A DNA stretch of 64,000 nt from Pseudomonas syringae pv. cilantro (GCF_001293775.1 NZ_LGLN01000033.1:307955-371954); one strand, 5' to 3'; positions 35,149 to 43,610 are shown, numbered from the stretch's first letter. The notes: generated by a model from the sequence alone, not told the origin. Numbers and translations: made by a program.

Positions 35149-38061
35149 TTACTGGCAAGCCTCGCAATCCGGCTCGTCAATCGCGCAAGCCTTTGGCACC
35201 GGGGCCGGGCCTGCCGGAGCGGCTTCGGTTGGGCGAGGGGCGGTGATTGCCGACTCGTCCGGGCCGTGGCCGCCGCTCGATACGGCATTGAGCTTGCCGG
35301 TGTTGACGGTGGATTTCTCGGTGCTGGTCGCGGCCAGGGCGCGGAGGTAGTAAGTGGTTTTCAGACCACGGTACCAGGCCATGCGGTAGGTCACGTCCAG
35401 CTTCTTGCCCGACGCGCCAGCGATGTACAGGTTCAGCGACTGAGCCTGGTCGATCCACTTCTGACGACGGCTTGCTGCGTCGACGATCCATTTGGTGTCC
35501 ACTTCGAAGGCGGTCGCGTAAAGCTCTTTGAGCTCCTGCGGAATGCGCTCGATCTGTTGCACCGAACCGTCGTAGTACTTCAGGTCGTTGATCATGACCG
35601 AGTCCCACAGGTCGCGAGCCTTGAGGTCGCGAACCAGGTACGGGTTGATCACGGTGAATTCGCCGGACAGGTTCGACTTCACATACAGGTTCTGGTAAGT
35701 CGGTTCGATCGACTGCGACACGCCCGTGATGTTGGCGATGGTGGCGGTCGGTGCGATGGCCATGATGTTCGAGTTACGAATGCCTTTCTGCACGCGGGCA
35801 CGAACCGGCGCCCAGTCCAGGGTCTCTTTCAGGTCGACGCTGATGTACTTCTCGCCACGCTGCTCGATCAGGATCTGTTGCGAGTCCAGCGGCAGGATAC
35901 CTTTGGACCACAGCGAACCCTGGAACGTCTCGTAGGCACCACGCTCGTCAGCCAGGTCGCAGGACGCCTGAATCGCGTAGTAGCTGACCGCTTCCATCGA
36001 CGTGTCGGCAAACTGCACGGCAGCATCGGAACCATAAGGAATGTGTTGCAGGTACAGCGCGTCCTGGAAGCCCATGATGCCCAGGCCGACCGGGCGGTGG
36101 CGCAGGTTGGAGTTGCGGGCTTGCGGCACCGAGTAGTAGTTGATGTCGATCACGTTATCGAGCATGCGCACGGCGACGTCGACGGTGCGCTTGAGCTTGT
36201 CGGTGTCCAGCTTGCCGTCGACGATGTGGTTCGGCAGGTTGATCGAGCCCAGGTTGCAGACTGCGATCTCGTCCTTGTTGGTGTTCAGGGTGATCTCGGT
36301 GCACAGGTTCGAGCTGTGAACCACGCCCACGTGCTGCTGCGGGCTGCGCAGGTTGCACGGGTCTTTGAAGGTCAACCAAGGGTGGCCGGTTTCGAACAGC
36401 ATCGAGAGCATCTTGCGCCACAGATCCTTGGCCTGGATGGTCTTGAACAGCTTGATCTTGCCCGGGTATTCGGTCAGCGCTTCGTAGTACTCGTAACGCT
36501 CCTGGAAGGCCTTGCCGGTCAGGTCGTGCAGGTCTGGCACTTCGGAGGGCGAGAACAGGGTCCACGGGCCGTCGTCAAAGACGCGCTTCATGAACAGGTC
36601 AGGGATCCAGTTGGCGGTGTTCATGTCGTGGGTACGACGGCGGTCATCACCGGTGTTCTTGCGCAGCTCGATGAACTCTTCGATGTCCATGTGCCAGGTT
36701 TCCAGGTAGGCACAGACAGCGCCTTTGCGCTTGCCGCCCTGGTTGACCGCAACGGCGGTGTCGTTGACCACTTTCAGGAACGGCACGACGCCTTGCGATT
36801 TGCCGTTGGTGCCCTTGATGTACGAGCCCAGCGCGCGAACCGGTGTCCAGTCGTTGCCCAGACCGCCTGCGAATTTGGACAGCATGGCGTTGTCGTGGAT
36901 CGCGTGATAGATGCCTGACAGGTCATCCGGCACGGTGGTCAGGTAGCAGCTGGACAGCTGTGGACGCAGGGTGCCGGCGTTGAACAGCGTCGGGGTTGAC
37001 GACATGTAGTCGAACGACGACAGCAGGTTGTAGAACTCGATGGCGCGGTCTTCGCGGGCTTTCTCTTCGATTGCCAGGCCCATGGCCACACGCATGAAGA
37101 AGATCTGCGGCAGTTCGAAACGCACGCCATCCTTGTGGATGAAGTAACGGTCGTACAGGGTTTGCAGGCCCAGATAAGTGAACTGCTGGTCGCGCTCGTG
37201 GTTGATTGCCTTGCCGAGTTTTTCGAGGTCGAAGTCCGCCAGCACAGGGTTGAGCAGTTCGAACTTGATGCCGGTGGCGACGTAGGCCGGCAGCGCCTTG
37301 GCGTACAGATCGGCCATTTCGTGGTGGGTGGCGCTTTCGGCGACACCGAGGAAACCCAGGCCTTCGGCGCGCAGGGTGTCCATCAGCAGGCGGGCGGTGA
37401 CGAACGAGTAGTTCGGCTCGCGCTCGACCAAGGTACGGGCGGTCATGACCAGTGCGGTGTTGACGTCTTTCAGCGCCACGCCGTCGTACAGGTTTTTCAG
37501 GGTTTCGGTCTGGATCAGGTTGGCGTCGACTTCAGCCAGGCCTTCGCACGCTTCGGTGACGATGGTGTTCAGGCGACCCATGTCCAGCGGCGCGAAGCTG
37601 CCGTCGGCGCGGGTGATGCGAATCGACGGATGGGCCTGGACCTGCTCTTCGGTGGCGCGACCGGCACGCTCCTTGGCGCGCGAATCACGGTAGATGACGT
37701 AGTCGCGAGCCACTTTCTGCTCGCCAGCGCGCATCAGGGCCAGTTCGACCTGATCCTGGATTTCTTCGATGTGGATGGTGCCGCCCGAAGGCATGCGCCG
37801 TTTGAACGTGGCGCTGACCTGCTCGGTCAGGCGCGCAACGGTGTCGTGGATGCGCGACGAGGCAGCAGCATTGCCGCCTTCAACTGCAAGAAACGCCTTG
37901 GTGATGGCTACGGTGATCTTGTCATCGGTGTAAGGGACGACGGTACCGTTACGCTTGATCACACGCAGTTGACCGGGAGCCGTGGCAGACAGATCCTGTT
38001 GGCTCTGGCTTGCCTGCGGCGCGCCGGTCGGCGAGTTCTCGCGAGTTGTGTCTGTTTGCAT
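35149..38061 (-). CDS. nrdA: Class Ia ribonucleotide reductase large subunit NrdA
   Basis: NrdA is the catalytic and allosteric subunit that, with NrdB, makes dNDPs. At 970 residues it is the long type with an extended N-terminus. An ATP-cone covers about residues 20-110 (VIKRNGTVVPYTDDKI), and a second cone-like segment follows at about 130-225 (SIRITRADGSFAPL). The core carries STPTLFNAGTLRPQLSSCYL, NLCTEI, and QLSSCYLTT with the redox-active Cys. The C-terminal tail ends DEPDCEACQ, with the Cys pair that re-reduces the active site. ATG 38061 with GTGGAG upstream and MQTDTTREN is preferred over an earlier ATG. The leader and promoter are discussed separately. The two-component genes lie behind its promoter region, divergent. 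Confidence 0.95.
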   Translation of the reverse strand: MQTDTTRENSPTGAPQASQSQQDLSATAPGQLRVIKRNGTVVPYTDDKITVAITKAFLAVEGGNAAASSRIHDTVARLTEQVSATFKRRMPSGGTIHIEEIQDQVELALMRAGEQKVARDYVIYRDSRAKERAGRATEEQVQAHPSIRITRADGSFAPLDMGRLNTIVTEACEGLAEVDANLIQTETLKNLYDGVALKDVNTALVMTARTLVEREPNYSFVTARLLMDTLRAEGLGFLGVAESATHHEMADLYAKALPAYVATGIKFELLNPVLADFDLEKLGKAINHERDQQFTYLGLQTLYDRYFIHKDGVRFELPQIFFMRVAMGLAIEEKAREDRAIEFYNLLSSFDYMSSTPTLFNAGTLRPQLSSCYLTTVPDDLSGIYHAIHDNAMLSKFAGGLGNDWTPVRALGSYIKGTNGKSQGVVPFLKVVNDTAVAVNQGGKRKGAVCAYLETWHMDIEEFIELRKNTGDDRRRTHDMNTANWIPDLFMKRVFDDGPWTLFSPSEVPDLHDLTGKAFQERYEYYEALTEYPGKIKLFKTIQAKDLWRKMLSMLFETGHPWLTFKDPCNLRSPQQHVGVVHSSNLCTEITLNTNKDEIAVCNLGSINLPNHIVDGKLDTDKLKRTVDVAVRMLDNVIDINYYSVPQARNSNLRHRPVGLGIMGFQDALYLQHIPYGSDAAVQFADTSMEAVSYYAIQASCDLADERGAYETFQGSLWSKGILPLDSQQILIEQRGEKYISVDLKETLDWAPVRARVQKGIRNSNIMAIAPTATIANITGVSQSIEPTYQNLYVKSNLSGEFTVINPYLVRDLKARDLWDSVMINDLKYYDGSVQQIERIPQELKELYATAFEVDTKWIVDAASRRQKWIDQAQSLNLYIAGASGKKLDVTYRMAWYRGLKTTYYLRALAATSTEKSTVNTGKLNAVSSGGHGPDESAITAPRPTEAAPAGPAPVPKACAIDEPDCEACQ

Positions 38062-38124
38062 GTGTGACTCCACGTTCCTTTAAGTTTGTTCGGGCACTGC
38101 TGCCCACCGTTTCGTTTCGAGCAG

Positions 38125-38233
38125 TGAGTCGCAAAAGGCGACTCAAGGGCTCCAAAACGAAGGTGGCAGCGGAGGTGTGTTTCCGCTGCCAGGTTTTGAA
38201 GCCAAAAAGGACCGGGCCAGGCCCGATCCTTTG
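38125..38233 (-). promoter_or_regulatory. Structured nrdA leader with terminator-like third hairpin
   Basis: Read toward nrdA, three hairpins occur in order. First, 38204-38233: AAAGGATCGGG pairs with CCCGGTCCTTT, with one wobble, followed by a run of T on the minus strand, the shape of an intrinsic terminator. Second, 38165-38190: GGCAGCGGA/TCCGCTGCC, perfect 9-bp stem. Third, 38125-38145: TGAGTCGC/GCGACTCA, 8-bp stem. The nrdA ATG is 64 bases further on. This could be an attenuator or the end of a short leader RNA. No known riboswitch consensus was recognised. Confidence 0.55.
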
Positions 38234-38397
38234 AAAACTGATGAAGAGTGCGTGTTCGATGTTGCAAACCGTGTACTGCGCGGCTCTGACTCGCGCGCGA
38301 GCAATCTGGTATCGAAAGCGACTCTAAATTCAACCCCGCAAACGCAAGAAAAGTGCTTGAGTTTGTCGATTGAGTTGTGCTGGGTTTTTGGTGGGAA

Positions 38398-38445
38398 ACC
38401 CTACATGTAGGGTGTCCCTCGCCGTCGGGCTACAAGATAATGCGT
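38398..38445. promoter_or_regulatory. NrdR-like boxes upstream of nrdA, 32 bp apart
   Basis: ACCCTACATGTAGGGT (38398-38413) is a perfect palindrome and matches the NrdR-like 16-mer ACACTATATATAGTGT at 12 positions. A weaker partner, CTACAAGATAATGCGT (38430-38445), matches at 9 and starts exactly 32 bp away. The same spacing recurs upstream of nrdB. Confidence 0.5.
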
Positions 38446-38472
38446 TTTGGACATGAATTGCAACGCACCGCC

Positions 38473-38481
38473 TGTGGATAA
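38473..38481. promoter_or_regulatory. DnaA box upstream of nrdA
   Basis: TGTGGATAA is the exact complement of the consensus DnaA box TTATCCACA. It lies 28 bp beyond the NrdR-like pair. DnaA regulates nrdAB in E. coli, so a link to replication control is plausible. The rest of 38482-38763, up to the response-regulator gene, holds no supported feature. Confidence 0.6.
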
Positions 38482-38763
38482 AGTGTGTGTAGTTTGTGTA
38501 TGAAACGCACACCATGCGTGTAGGCCGCATAACTACTGGATCGTGACCGTTTGTCAGCGATTTTTGTAGGCACCGTCGTCACGTTACTGATTTTTGAGGG
38601 CGCGAACCCTATCACAAAAAAACGGCGTTGAAAGGTCGATCTGGCATGCCCTGTGCTATGCCGCCCGATGCATATCGCGCTTGCTACACTGTTCTGCGAC
38701 GAAGCGCCGCAACCTCCGCTTTGCAAAATCGCAACGGGCTGATAACCACAACGGGAGAGTCTT

Positions 38764-39501
38764 TTGGAGCCACACACCTGGCATGTGCTCATCGTCGAAG
38801 ACGATCAGCGGCTGGCCGAATTGACCAGCGATTACCTGCAGAACAACGGCCTGAGCGTGGCGATAGAAGGAAACGGCGCACGGGCGGCGGCGCGAATCAT
38901 CGACGAGCAGCCCGATCTGGTGATCCTCGACCTGATGCTGCCGGGCGAAGACGGCTTCAGTATCTGCCGCAGCGTGCGCGGCCGTTACGATGGGCCGATC
39001 CTGATGCTCACTGCGCGCACCGATGACACTGACCATATTCAAGGCCTGGACACTGGCGCGGATGATTTCGTCTGCAAACCGGTGCATCCCCGTGTCTTGC
39101 TGGCGCGCATCAAGGCCCTGCTGCGCCGCAGCGAAGCGCCGCAGGTGCCAGCCGCCGAGCTGCGGCGGCTGGTGTTCGGTCCGTTGGTGGTGGACAACGC
39201 CCTGCGCGAGGCCTGGTTGCGCGAGCAAAGCATCGAACTGACCGGCGCCGAGTTCGATCTGTTGTGGCTGCTGGTCGCCAATGCCGGGCGCACATTGTCC
39301 CGCGAAGAGATTTTCACGGCGCTGCGCGGCATCGGCTACGACGGACAGGATCGCTCGATCGATGTACGTATCTCGCGCATCCGCCCCAAGATCGGCGACG
39401 ATCCCATTCATCCACGCCTGATCAAGACCGTGCGCAGCAAGGGCTACCTGTTCGTGCCTGAAGCGGCGCAGGACATGAGCGGCCACGGGTTTAGCGGCTG
39501 A
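38764..39501 (+). CDS. OmpR-family response regulator
   Basis: A 245-residue response regulator, with a receiver domain (phospho-acceptor Asp56 in LVILDLMLPGEDGF, Lys in FVCKPVHP) and a winged-helix OmpR-type effector domain (LTGAEFDLLWLLVANAG, then SIDVRISRIRPKIGDDP). It resembles RstA-type regulators. The start is an unusual TTG at 38764 (MEPHTWHVLIVEDD); GGGAGAG lies a few bases upstream and no ATG is available before the conserved VLIVEDD. The sensor kinase gene follows after 4 bases. Signal unknown. Divergent from nrdA. Confidence 0.92.
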   Translation: MEPHTWHVLIVEDDQRLAELTSDYLQNNGLSVAIEGNGARAAARIIDEQPDLVILDLMLPGEDGFSICRSVRGRYDGPILMLTARTDDTDHIQGLDTGADDFVCKPVHPRVLLARIKALLRRSEAPQVPAAELRRLVFGPLVVDNALREAWLREQSIELTGAEFDLLWLLVANAGRTLSREEIFTALRGIGYDGQDRSIDVRISRIRPKIGDDPIHPRLIKTVRSKGYLFVPEAAQDMSGHGFSG

Positions 39502-39505
39502 CCTG

Positions 39506-41110
39506 ATGAATTCGATCTTTCTGCGCATTTACGGTGGCGTGCTGGGCGTACTGGTACTGGTCGCGTTACTGGGCGTGTTGGCGCTGCATGTGCTCAATCA
39601 GGCGCGTGGCGAGCAATACCGCGAGCGTCTGGCCCACGGTACGTTTACGGTGATGGCCGACAATCTGATTGCCCTCAACGACATCGAGCGTCGTCGCGCC
39701 CTGGCGATCTGGGAGCGGCTGCTGGGTATTCCGCTGAGCCTGCAAAGCCTCGACGAGGCCCACCTCGACAGCAGCGCGTTGGGCCAGTTGGCGCGCGGCC
39801 AAGTGGTGGTCGAGCAGATCGGTCCGCACGCCGCCAGGGTCTATCGCCAGTTGAGCGACAAGGAGCCGCTGCTGTTGACCGGCGAAGTGCAGCAGATCAC
39901 CGAGCAACTGGCGCGCGCGACGCTGTATTTATTGATCGATGAACTGGTGCGTTTTCCGGTCGATGAGCAACCGGCGCGCCTGCACGCCCTGCGCATCGAC
40001 AAAGGCTTCGGTTTCGACCTGCATCTGCTGGCGCTGGATCAGGCCGACCTGGATGACGATCAGCGCCGCCGCATCTATGAAGGCGACACAGTGATGGCGC
40101 TGGGCAAGGGCGGCGACTCGATCCGCGTGCTGGCCGGGATTGTCGACACCAACTGGGTGCTGGAAATCGGCCCGCTGTACCAGATGAACCCCTATCCGCT
40201 GCACTGGCTGCTGCTGATTGCGCTGTTGGGGCTGTGTTTCATCGGGCTGGTGGTTTATCTGCTGGTGCGGCGCCTGGAGCGACGCGTGCTGGAACTGGAA
40301 GCCGCTGCCACGCAGATCGCTCAGGGCAGCCTGCAAACCCGTGTGCCCACCGAGGGTTCCGATTCGGTGGGGCGGGTGGCGGCTGCGTTCAACAGCATGG
40401 CCGAGAACCTGCAACGCTCGCTGATGATCCAGCGCGAGCTGGTGCGCGCCGTATCTCACGAGCTGCGCACGCCGGTGGCGCGGCTGCGTTTTGGTCTGGA
40501 GATGGTCAGCGACGCCGCCACCCCAGAGGCGCGGCTCAAGTACATGCGCGGCATGGACAGCGATATTCAGGACCTCGACAAGCTGGTGGATGAAATGCTG
40601 ACCTACGCGCGCCTGGAGCAGGGCGCGCCGACCTTGAATTTCCAGCGGGTCGACCTGGATGCGCTGATTGATCAGGTCATCGCCGAACTGGCGCCGTTGC
40701 GTGCTGATGTCAGGGTGTCGCGGGGTGAGTGTTTTACGCCTGACGACACCGCCTGGGTCGAGGCCGAACCGCGCTACCTGCATCGGGCGCTACAGAATCT
40801 GGTCAGCAATGCGCTGCGTCATGCTGAAACCGAAGTGCGCATCAGCTACCGGCTGGGCGCGCAGCAGTGCCGTATCGACGTAGACGACGACGGGCCCGGC
40901 GTACCGGAAGAGGCCTGGGAGCAGATTTTCACGCCCTTCATGCGCATCGATGACAGCCGTACCCGGGCGTCAGGCGGGCATGGGCTGGGCCTGTCGATTG
41001 TGCGGCGAATCATCAACTGGCACGGAGGCCGCGCCTCGGTCGGGCGCAGTGGGGGCCTGGGCGGTGCGTGTTTCAGTCTGGCTTGGCCGCGCACGCAGGT
41101 GCCGCGTTGA
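39506..41110 (+). CDS. Sensor histidine kinase (RstB-like)
   Basis: A 534-residue membrane sensor kinase, partner of the preceding regulator. Order: an N-terminal transmembrane helix (GVLGVLVLVALLGVLALHVL), a ~210-residue periplasmic sensor region, a second helix (WLLLIALLGLCFIGLVVYLL), a HAMP domain (ATQIAQGSLQTRVPTEGSD), the dimer/phospho-acceptor domain with His318 (VRAVSHELRTPVARL), and an HATPase domain with DVDDDGPGVPEEAWE and GHGLGLSIVRRI. It begins 4 bases after the regulator stop. Its own stop overlaps the start of the FhuF-like gene. The periplasmic domain does not resemble a ligand fold I can name. Confidence 0.92.
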   Translation: MNSIFLRIYGGVLGVLVLVALLGVLALHVLNQARGEQYRERLAHGTFTVMADNLIALNDIERRRALAIWERLLGIPLSLQSLDEAHLDSSALGQLARGQVVVEQIGPHAARVYRQLSDKEPLLLTGEVQQITEQLARATLYLLIDELVRFPVDEQPARLHALRIDKGFGFDLHLLALDQADLDDDQRRRIYEGDTVMALGKGGDSIRVLAGIVDTNWVLEIGPLYQMNPYPLHWLLLIALLGLCFIGLVVYLLVRRLERRVLELEAAATQIAQGSLQTRVPTEGSDSVGRVAAAFNSMAENLQRSLMIQRELVRAVSHELRTPVARLRFGLEMVSDAATPEARLKYMRGMDSDIQDLDKLVDEMLTYARLEQGAPTLNFQRVDLDALIDQVIAELAPLRADVRVSRGECFTPDDTAWVEAEPRYLHRALQNLVSNALRHAETEVRISYRLGAQQCRIDVDDDGPGVPEEAWEQIFTPFMRIDDSRTRASGGHGLGLSIVRRIINWHGGRASVGRSGGLGGACFSLAWPRTQVPR

Positions 41111-41814
41111 GTGCGGACCTGTTCAGCGGGTCGCTGGAGCGCTTCGGGCGGACGCTGTTGGCGGCGGATGATCCGCAGATCGTTGTGGCGGTGCCTGAAG
41201 TGCTGCGGCCTGAGCGCCTTGAGCAACTGCTGCTGAGTGTTTACGGGCCGCAACTGATGCCCGGCCAGTTGCCGGTGCTGGTTTCGCAGTGGGCCAAATA
41301 TTACTTCATGCAACTGATTCCGCCGGTGCTGGTTGCCAGTCTTGTGCATGGCTGGCACTGGCCGCTGGCGCTTGATCAGGTCGGTTTGGCGCTGGACGAG
41401 CGCGGCGTGCCAAGCGGTGTCAGGCTGGCGGGGCGGGGCGACCTTTGTCTGGATATTCCGGCAGATCCGTTTCGGCGATTTTCCGGGTTGCTTGACGATA
41501 ACCTGCAGCCTTTCATCGCGGCGCTCAGTGCCTATGGCGACTTGCCGGGCATGGTGTTGTGGAGCAGCGCCGGGGATTATCTGGAGAGCTGTCTGACTCG
41601 ACTGGCCGGGTGCAGTGATGTGTCACTGGAAGCCGGTTTGGCGCTATTGAGTGAGAAACGGCGAGCGGACGGGCGGACCAATCCGTTGTTTCAGGCGGTG
41701 CGCTACGTGCCGCAGGTGCAGGGTGCAGAACCACGTCGGCAGCGGCGCGTGTGTTGCTTGAGCCATCGGGTCGAGCGGGTCGGGCGCTGCGAGCATTGCC
41801 CGCTGCCCCAGTGA
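41107..41814 (+). CDS. FhuF-like siderophore-iron reductase
   Basis: A 235-residue protein of the FhuF family, soluble proteins that use an unusual [2Fe-2S] cluster to release iron from ferric siderophores in the cytoplasm. The C-terminal ligand pattern Cys-Cys-x10-Cys-x2-Cys is present (VCCLSHRVERVGRCEHCP). The upstream part contains WAKYYFMQLIPPVLVASLVH, as in FhuF. The start is uncertain: TTG 41107 overlaps the kinase stop (TTGA), giving LSADLFSGSLERFGRTL; a GTG at 41068 would add 13 residues within the kinase gene. The overlap implies cotranscription with the two-component genes. Convergent with the phosphopantetheinyl transferase gene. Confidence 0.85.
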   Translation: MSADLFSGSLERFGRTLLAADDPQIVVAVPEVLRPERLEQLLLSVYGPQLMPGQLPVLVSQWAKYYFMQLIPPVLVASLVHGWHWPLALDQVGLALDERGVPSGVRLAGRGDLCLDIPADPFRRFSGLLDDNLQPFIAALSAYGDLPGMVLWSSAGDYLESCLTRLAGCSDVSLEAGLALLSEKRRADGRTNPLFQAVRYVPQVQGAEPRRQRRVCCLSHRVERVGRCEHCPLPQ

Positions 41815-42549
41815 TCAACCTTCGACCGCAACCAGACTCAACAGGTGATCGCCCAGCACGCTGAACTGGCCCTCCAGCTCCTTGCCCGCGTGCCATTCGC
41901 TGGACAGATCGATCAGCAGTCGCAAGCGGGCACGGCCGTCAGCGGACCACTCCAGCAGTTGGGCGTCTTCGAAATAGAAACGCTTTTGCACCATAGGGTA
42001 GAGCGCCTTGAACAGCGCTTCTTTGATCGAAAAGGTCAGCGTTACGCGCAACGCGACCTGATCGTCCGGCCCGGCGGCCATGTCCGCCAGCTCGGCAGCG
42101 GTCAGGATTTCCCCGGCCAGGCGTTCAGCGCGTTCGTGGCTCAGCAGGTTTTCCGTGTCCAGCCCCAGCCCGCGCCATTGTTGCCTGGGCGCCACCACCG
42201 CAGCGGCCCAGCCGGTACTGTGGGTGATCGAACCACAGACATCACCTGGCCAGACCGGCGCACGGTCTTCGCCCAGCGCGGGGATATGCAGGCGCCCATC
42301 AAGCTGACGCATGGCCTCGCGGGCGCAGAGTCGTCCGGCGAGGAATTCGGTCTGCCGCTTGGCGACCGACCGCTGAATGCTCGCCGGCGTCTCGATCGCA
42401 CAACGCTGGAAATCACCGGCACTCAGCTTGTGCGGATCAAAACGCCCACTGACCAGCAGAGCGCCCGGCAAGGCATGTGGCAAAGGCCAATGCTGGACGA
42501 GTTCGGGGCAGCAGGGCGGGAGATTGGATAGTTGAGTCATGCGCGGCAT
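41815..42549 (-). CDS. 4'-Phosphopantetheinyl transferase (EntD/PcpS type)
   Basis: A 244-residue enzyme that moves phosphopantetheine from CoA to carrier proteins. Motifs: GSITHSTGWAAAVV (EntD motif 1), GLGLDTE (metal-binding Asp and Glu) and LTFSIKEALFKALYP (FSxKEAxxKA). Its EntD resemblance and the Pseudomonas precedent (PcpS) suggest it serves siderophore synthetases and possibly fatty-acid synthesis as well. The stop directly abuts the convergent FhuF-like gene. Start ATG 42549 or, 4 codons in, ATG 42540; neither has a clear ribosome site. Intact. Confidence 0.9.
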   Translation of the reverse strand: MPRMTQLSNLPPCCPELVQHWPLPHALPGALLVSGRFDPHKLSAGDFQRCAIETPASIQRSVAKRQTEFLAGRLCAREAMRQLDGRLHIPALGEDRAPVWPGDVCGSITHSTGWAAAVVAPRQQWRGLGLDTENLLSHERAERLAGEILTAAELADMAAGPDDQVALRVTLTFSIKEALFKALYPMVQKRFYFEDAQLLEWSADGRARLRLLIDLSSEWHAGKELEGQFSVLGDHLLSLVAVEG

Positions 42550-42583
42550 TTTGCCGGGGGAATGGAGTGGAGGGAAGGGCGCT

Positions 42584-42692
42584 GGGTGTCACATCGTGCG
42601 ACGCTCCGCGCCGCATGCCGTTCTGGACGCTCTGCATCCTCCTGGCGACGCAGAGCGTCGAGAACTGCATTCCCACGGAGCGTAGGGAACGA
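42584..42692. repeat. Dispersed intergenic repeat, copy 2
   Basis: Contains ATCGTGCGACGCTCCGCG, GCCGTTCTGGACGCTCTGC and GACGCAGAGCGTCGAGAAC. It aligns closely with the reverse complement of 51787-51862 and with 52793-52866. It lies between two minus-strand genes. Confidence 0.75.
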
Positions 42693-42705
42693 TACCTCAA
42701 CTCTC

Positions 42706-43494
42706 TCAGCCGAAGATCTTCTTGAAAAACACCTGCATGTCCGACCATGAGCTCTGGTCGGCCGCCTTGTCGTAGCCGATGTCCGGGCCGCCGTGTTCGC
42801 CGTGGCTCAGGCGGTCGGCGTCGGGGTTGGTGAAGCCGTGTTTGGCGCCGTCAATGCTGACGAATTTATAGTCAGCCCTGGCGTCGTCCATTTCTTTCTT
42901 GAAAGCGGCGACGTTCTCCGGGGTCACCATGCTGTCCTTGGCACCATGCTCGACCAGCATCGGCACCTTGATACCCGGTTTGGCCGGGGTGTTGGTGACC
43001 AGTGCACCGTGGAAGCTGACCACGCCCAGCAGGGGTTCGCCGCGACGCGCTGCATCCAGAACAATCTTGCCCCCGAAGCAGTAACCCACCGCTGCAATCT
43101 TTTTCGGATCGGTCTGCGGTTGTTTCTTCAGTTCCTCAAGCCCGGCATCAAAGCGCTTGTCGGCTGCATCGCTGTCCTTGAGGGCGGCCTGCATGAAGGC
43201 CATCGCGTCTTTCGGGTGTTCGGTGTTCTTGCCGTCGCCGTACATGTCGATGGCCATGGCGCTGTAGCCCAGTGCCGCCAGATCACGGGCGCGGCGCTTG
43301 GCGTAGTCGTTCAGCCCCCACCATTCGTGAACCACCAGCACACCGGGGCGCGGGCCTTTTACTGCGTCGTCGTAGGCGTAGTAACCGACCAGTTTTGTAC
43401 CGTCGGCACTTTTGTAATCGATCTGCTCGGTCTTGATCGCCGCCTGGGCGAGCCCGGTCAGGCCCATCATGATCATTGCAATCCACAAACGCAT
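42706..43494 (-). CDS. Exported dienelactone-hydrolase-family protein
   Basis: A 262-residue alpha/beta hydrolase of the DLH family with a signal peptide (MRLWIAMIMMGLTGLAQA), so periplasmic. The nucleophile is Cys in AVGYCFGGKIVLDAARRG, and the catalytic His lies in AKHGFTNPDADRLS. Asp is expected in MLVEHGAKDSMVTPENV. Other family marks: GVLVVHEWWGLNDYAKRRAR. DLH-type enzymes open cyclic esters, but substrates vary widely across this branch, so no specific reaction is named. A ribosome site (AAGGAG) precedes the ATG. Divergent from the phoPQ cluster; the array of 11-bp repeats lies in the divergent gap. Confidence 0.88.
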   Translation of the reverse strand: MRLWIAMIMMGLTGLAQAAIKTEQIDYKSADGTKLVGYYAYDDAVKGPRPGVLVVHEWWGLNDYAKRRARDLAALGYSAMAIDMYGDGKNTEHPKDAMAFMQAALKDSDAADKRFDAGLEELKKQPQTDPKKIAAVGYCFGGKIVLDAARRGEPLLGVVSFHGALVTNTPAKPGIKVPMLVEHGAKDSMVTPENVAAFKKEMDDARADYKFVSIDGAKHGFTNPDADRLSHGEHGGPDIGYDKAADQSSWSDMQVFFKKIFG

Positions 43495-43571
43495 GTTCAG
43501 CTCCTTCTTGGGTGGGGTGCAGCATGGATGTCAAAAGATAGCCGATTCTGCCATATGTGGCGCGCCCGACT

Positions 43572-43610
43572 GTTCAGTGCCGGTTCATGCAGTGTTCAGT
43601 TGGGGTTCAG
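43572..43610 (+). promoter_or_regulatory. Four 11-bp-phased GTTCA repeats upstream of the phoPQ cluster
   Basis: GTTCAG, GTTCAT, GTTCAG and GTTCAG start at 43572, 43583, 43594 and 43605, spaced exactly 11 bp apart. This is the geometry of PhoP/OmpR-family direct-repeat sites. A TTACTGT box about 11 bases after the last repeat is placed like a -10 element. It suggests PhoP autoregulation of the operon. Confidence 0.6.

Noticed and set aside
35266-36918. Long plus-strand frame opposite nrdA
   Set aside because: Antisense shadow of a conserved gene, with no recognisable domain or ribosome site.
43594-43610. Simple palindrome or terminator reading of the GTTCAG repeats
   Set aside because: They are direct, not inverted, repeats and lie upstream of genes.
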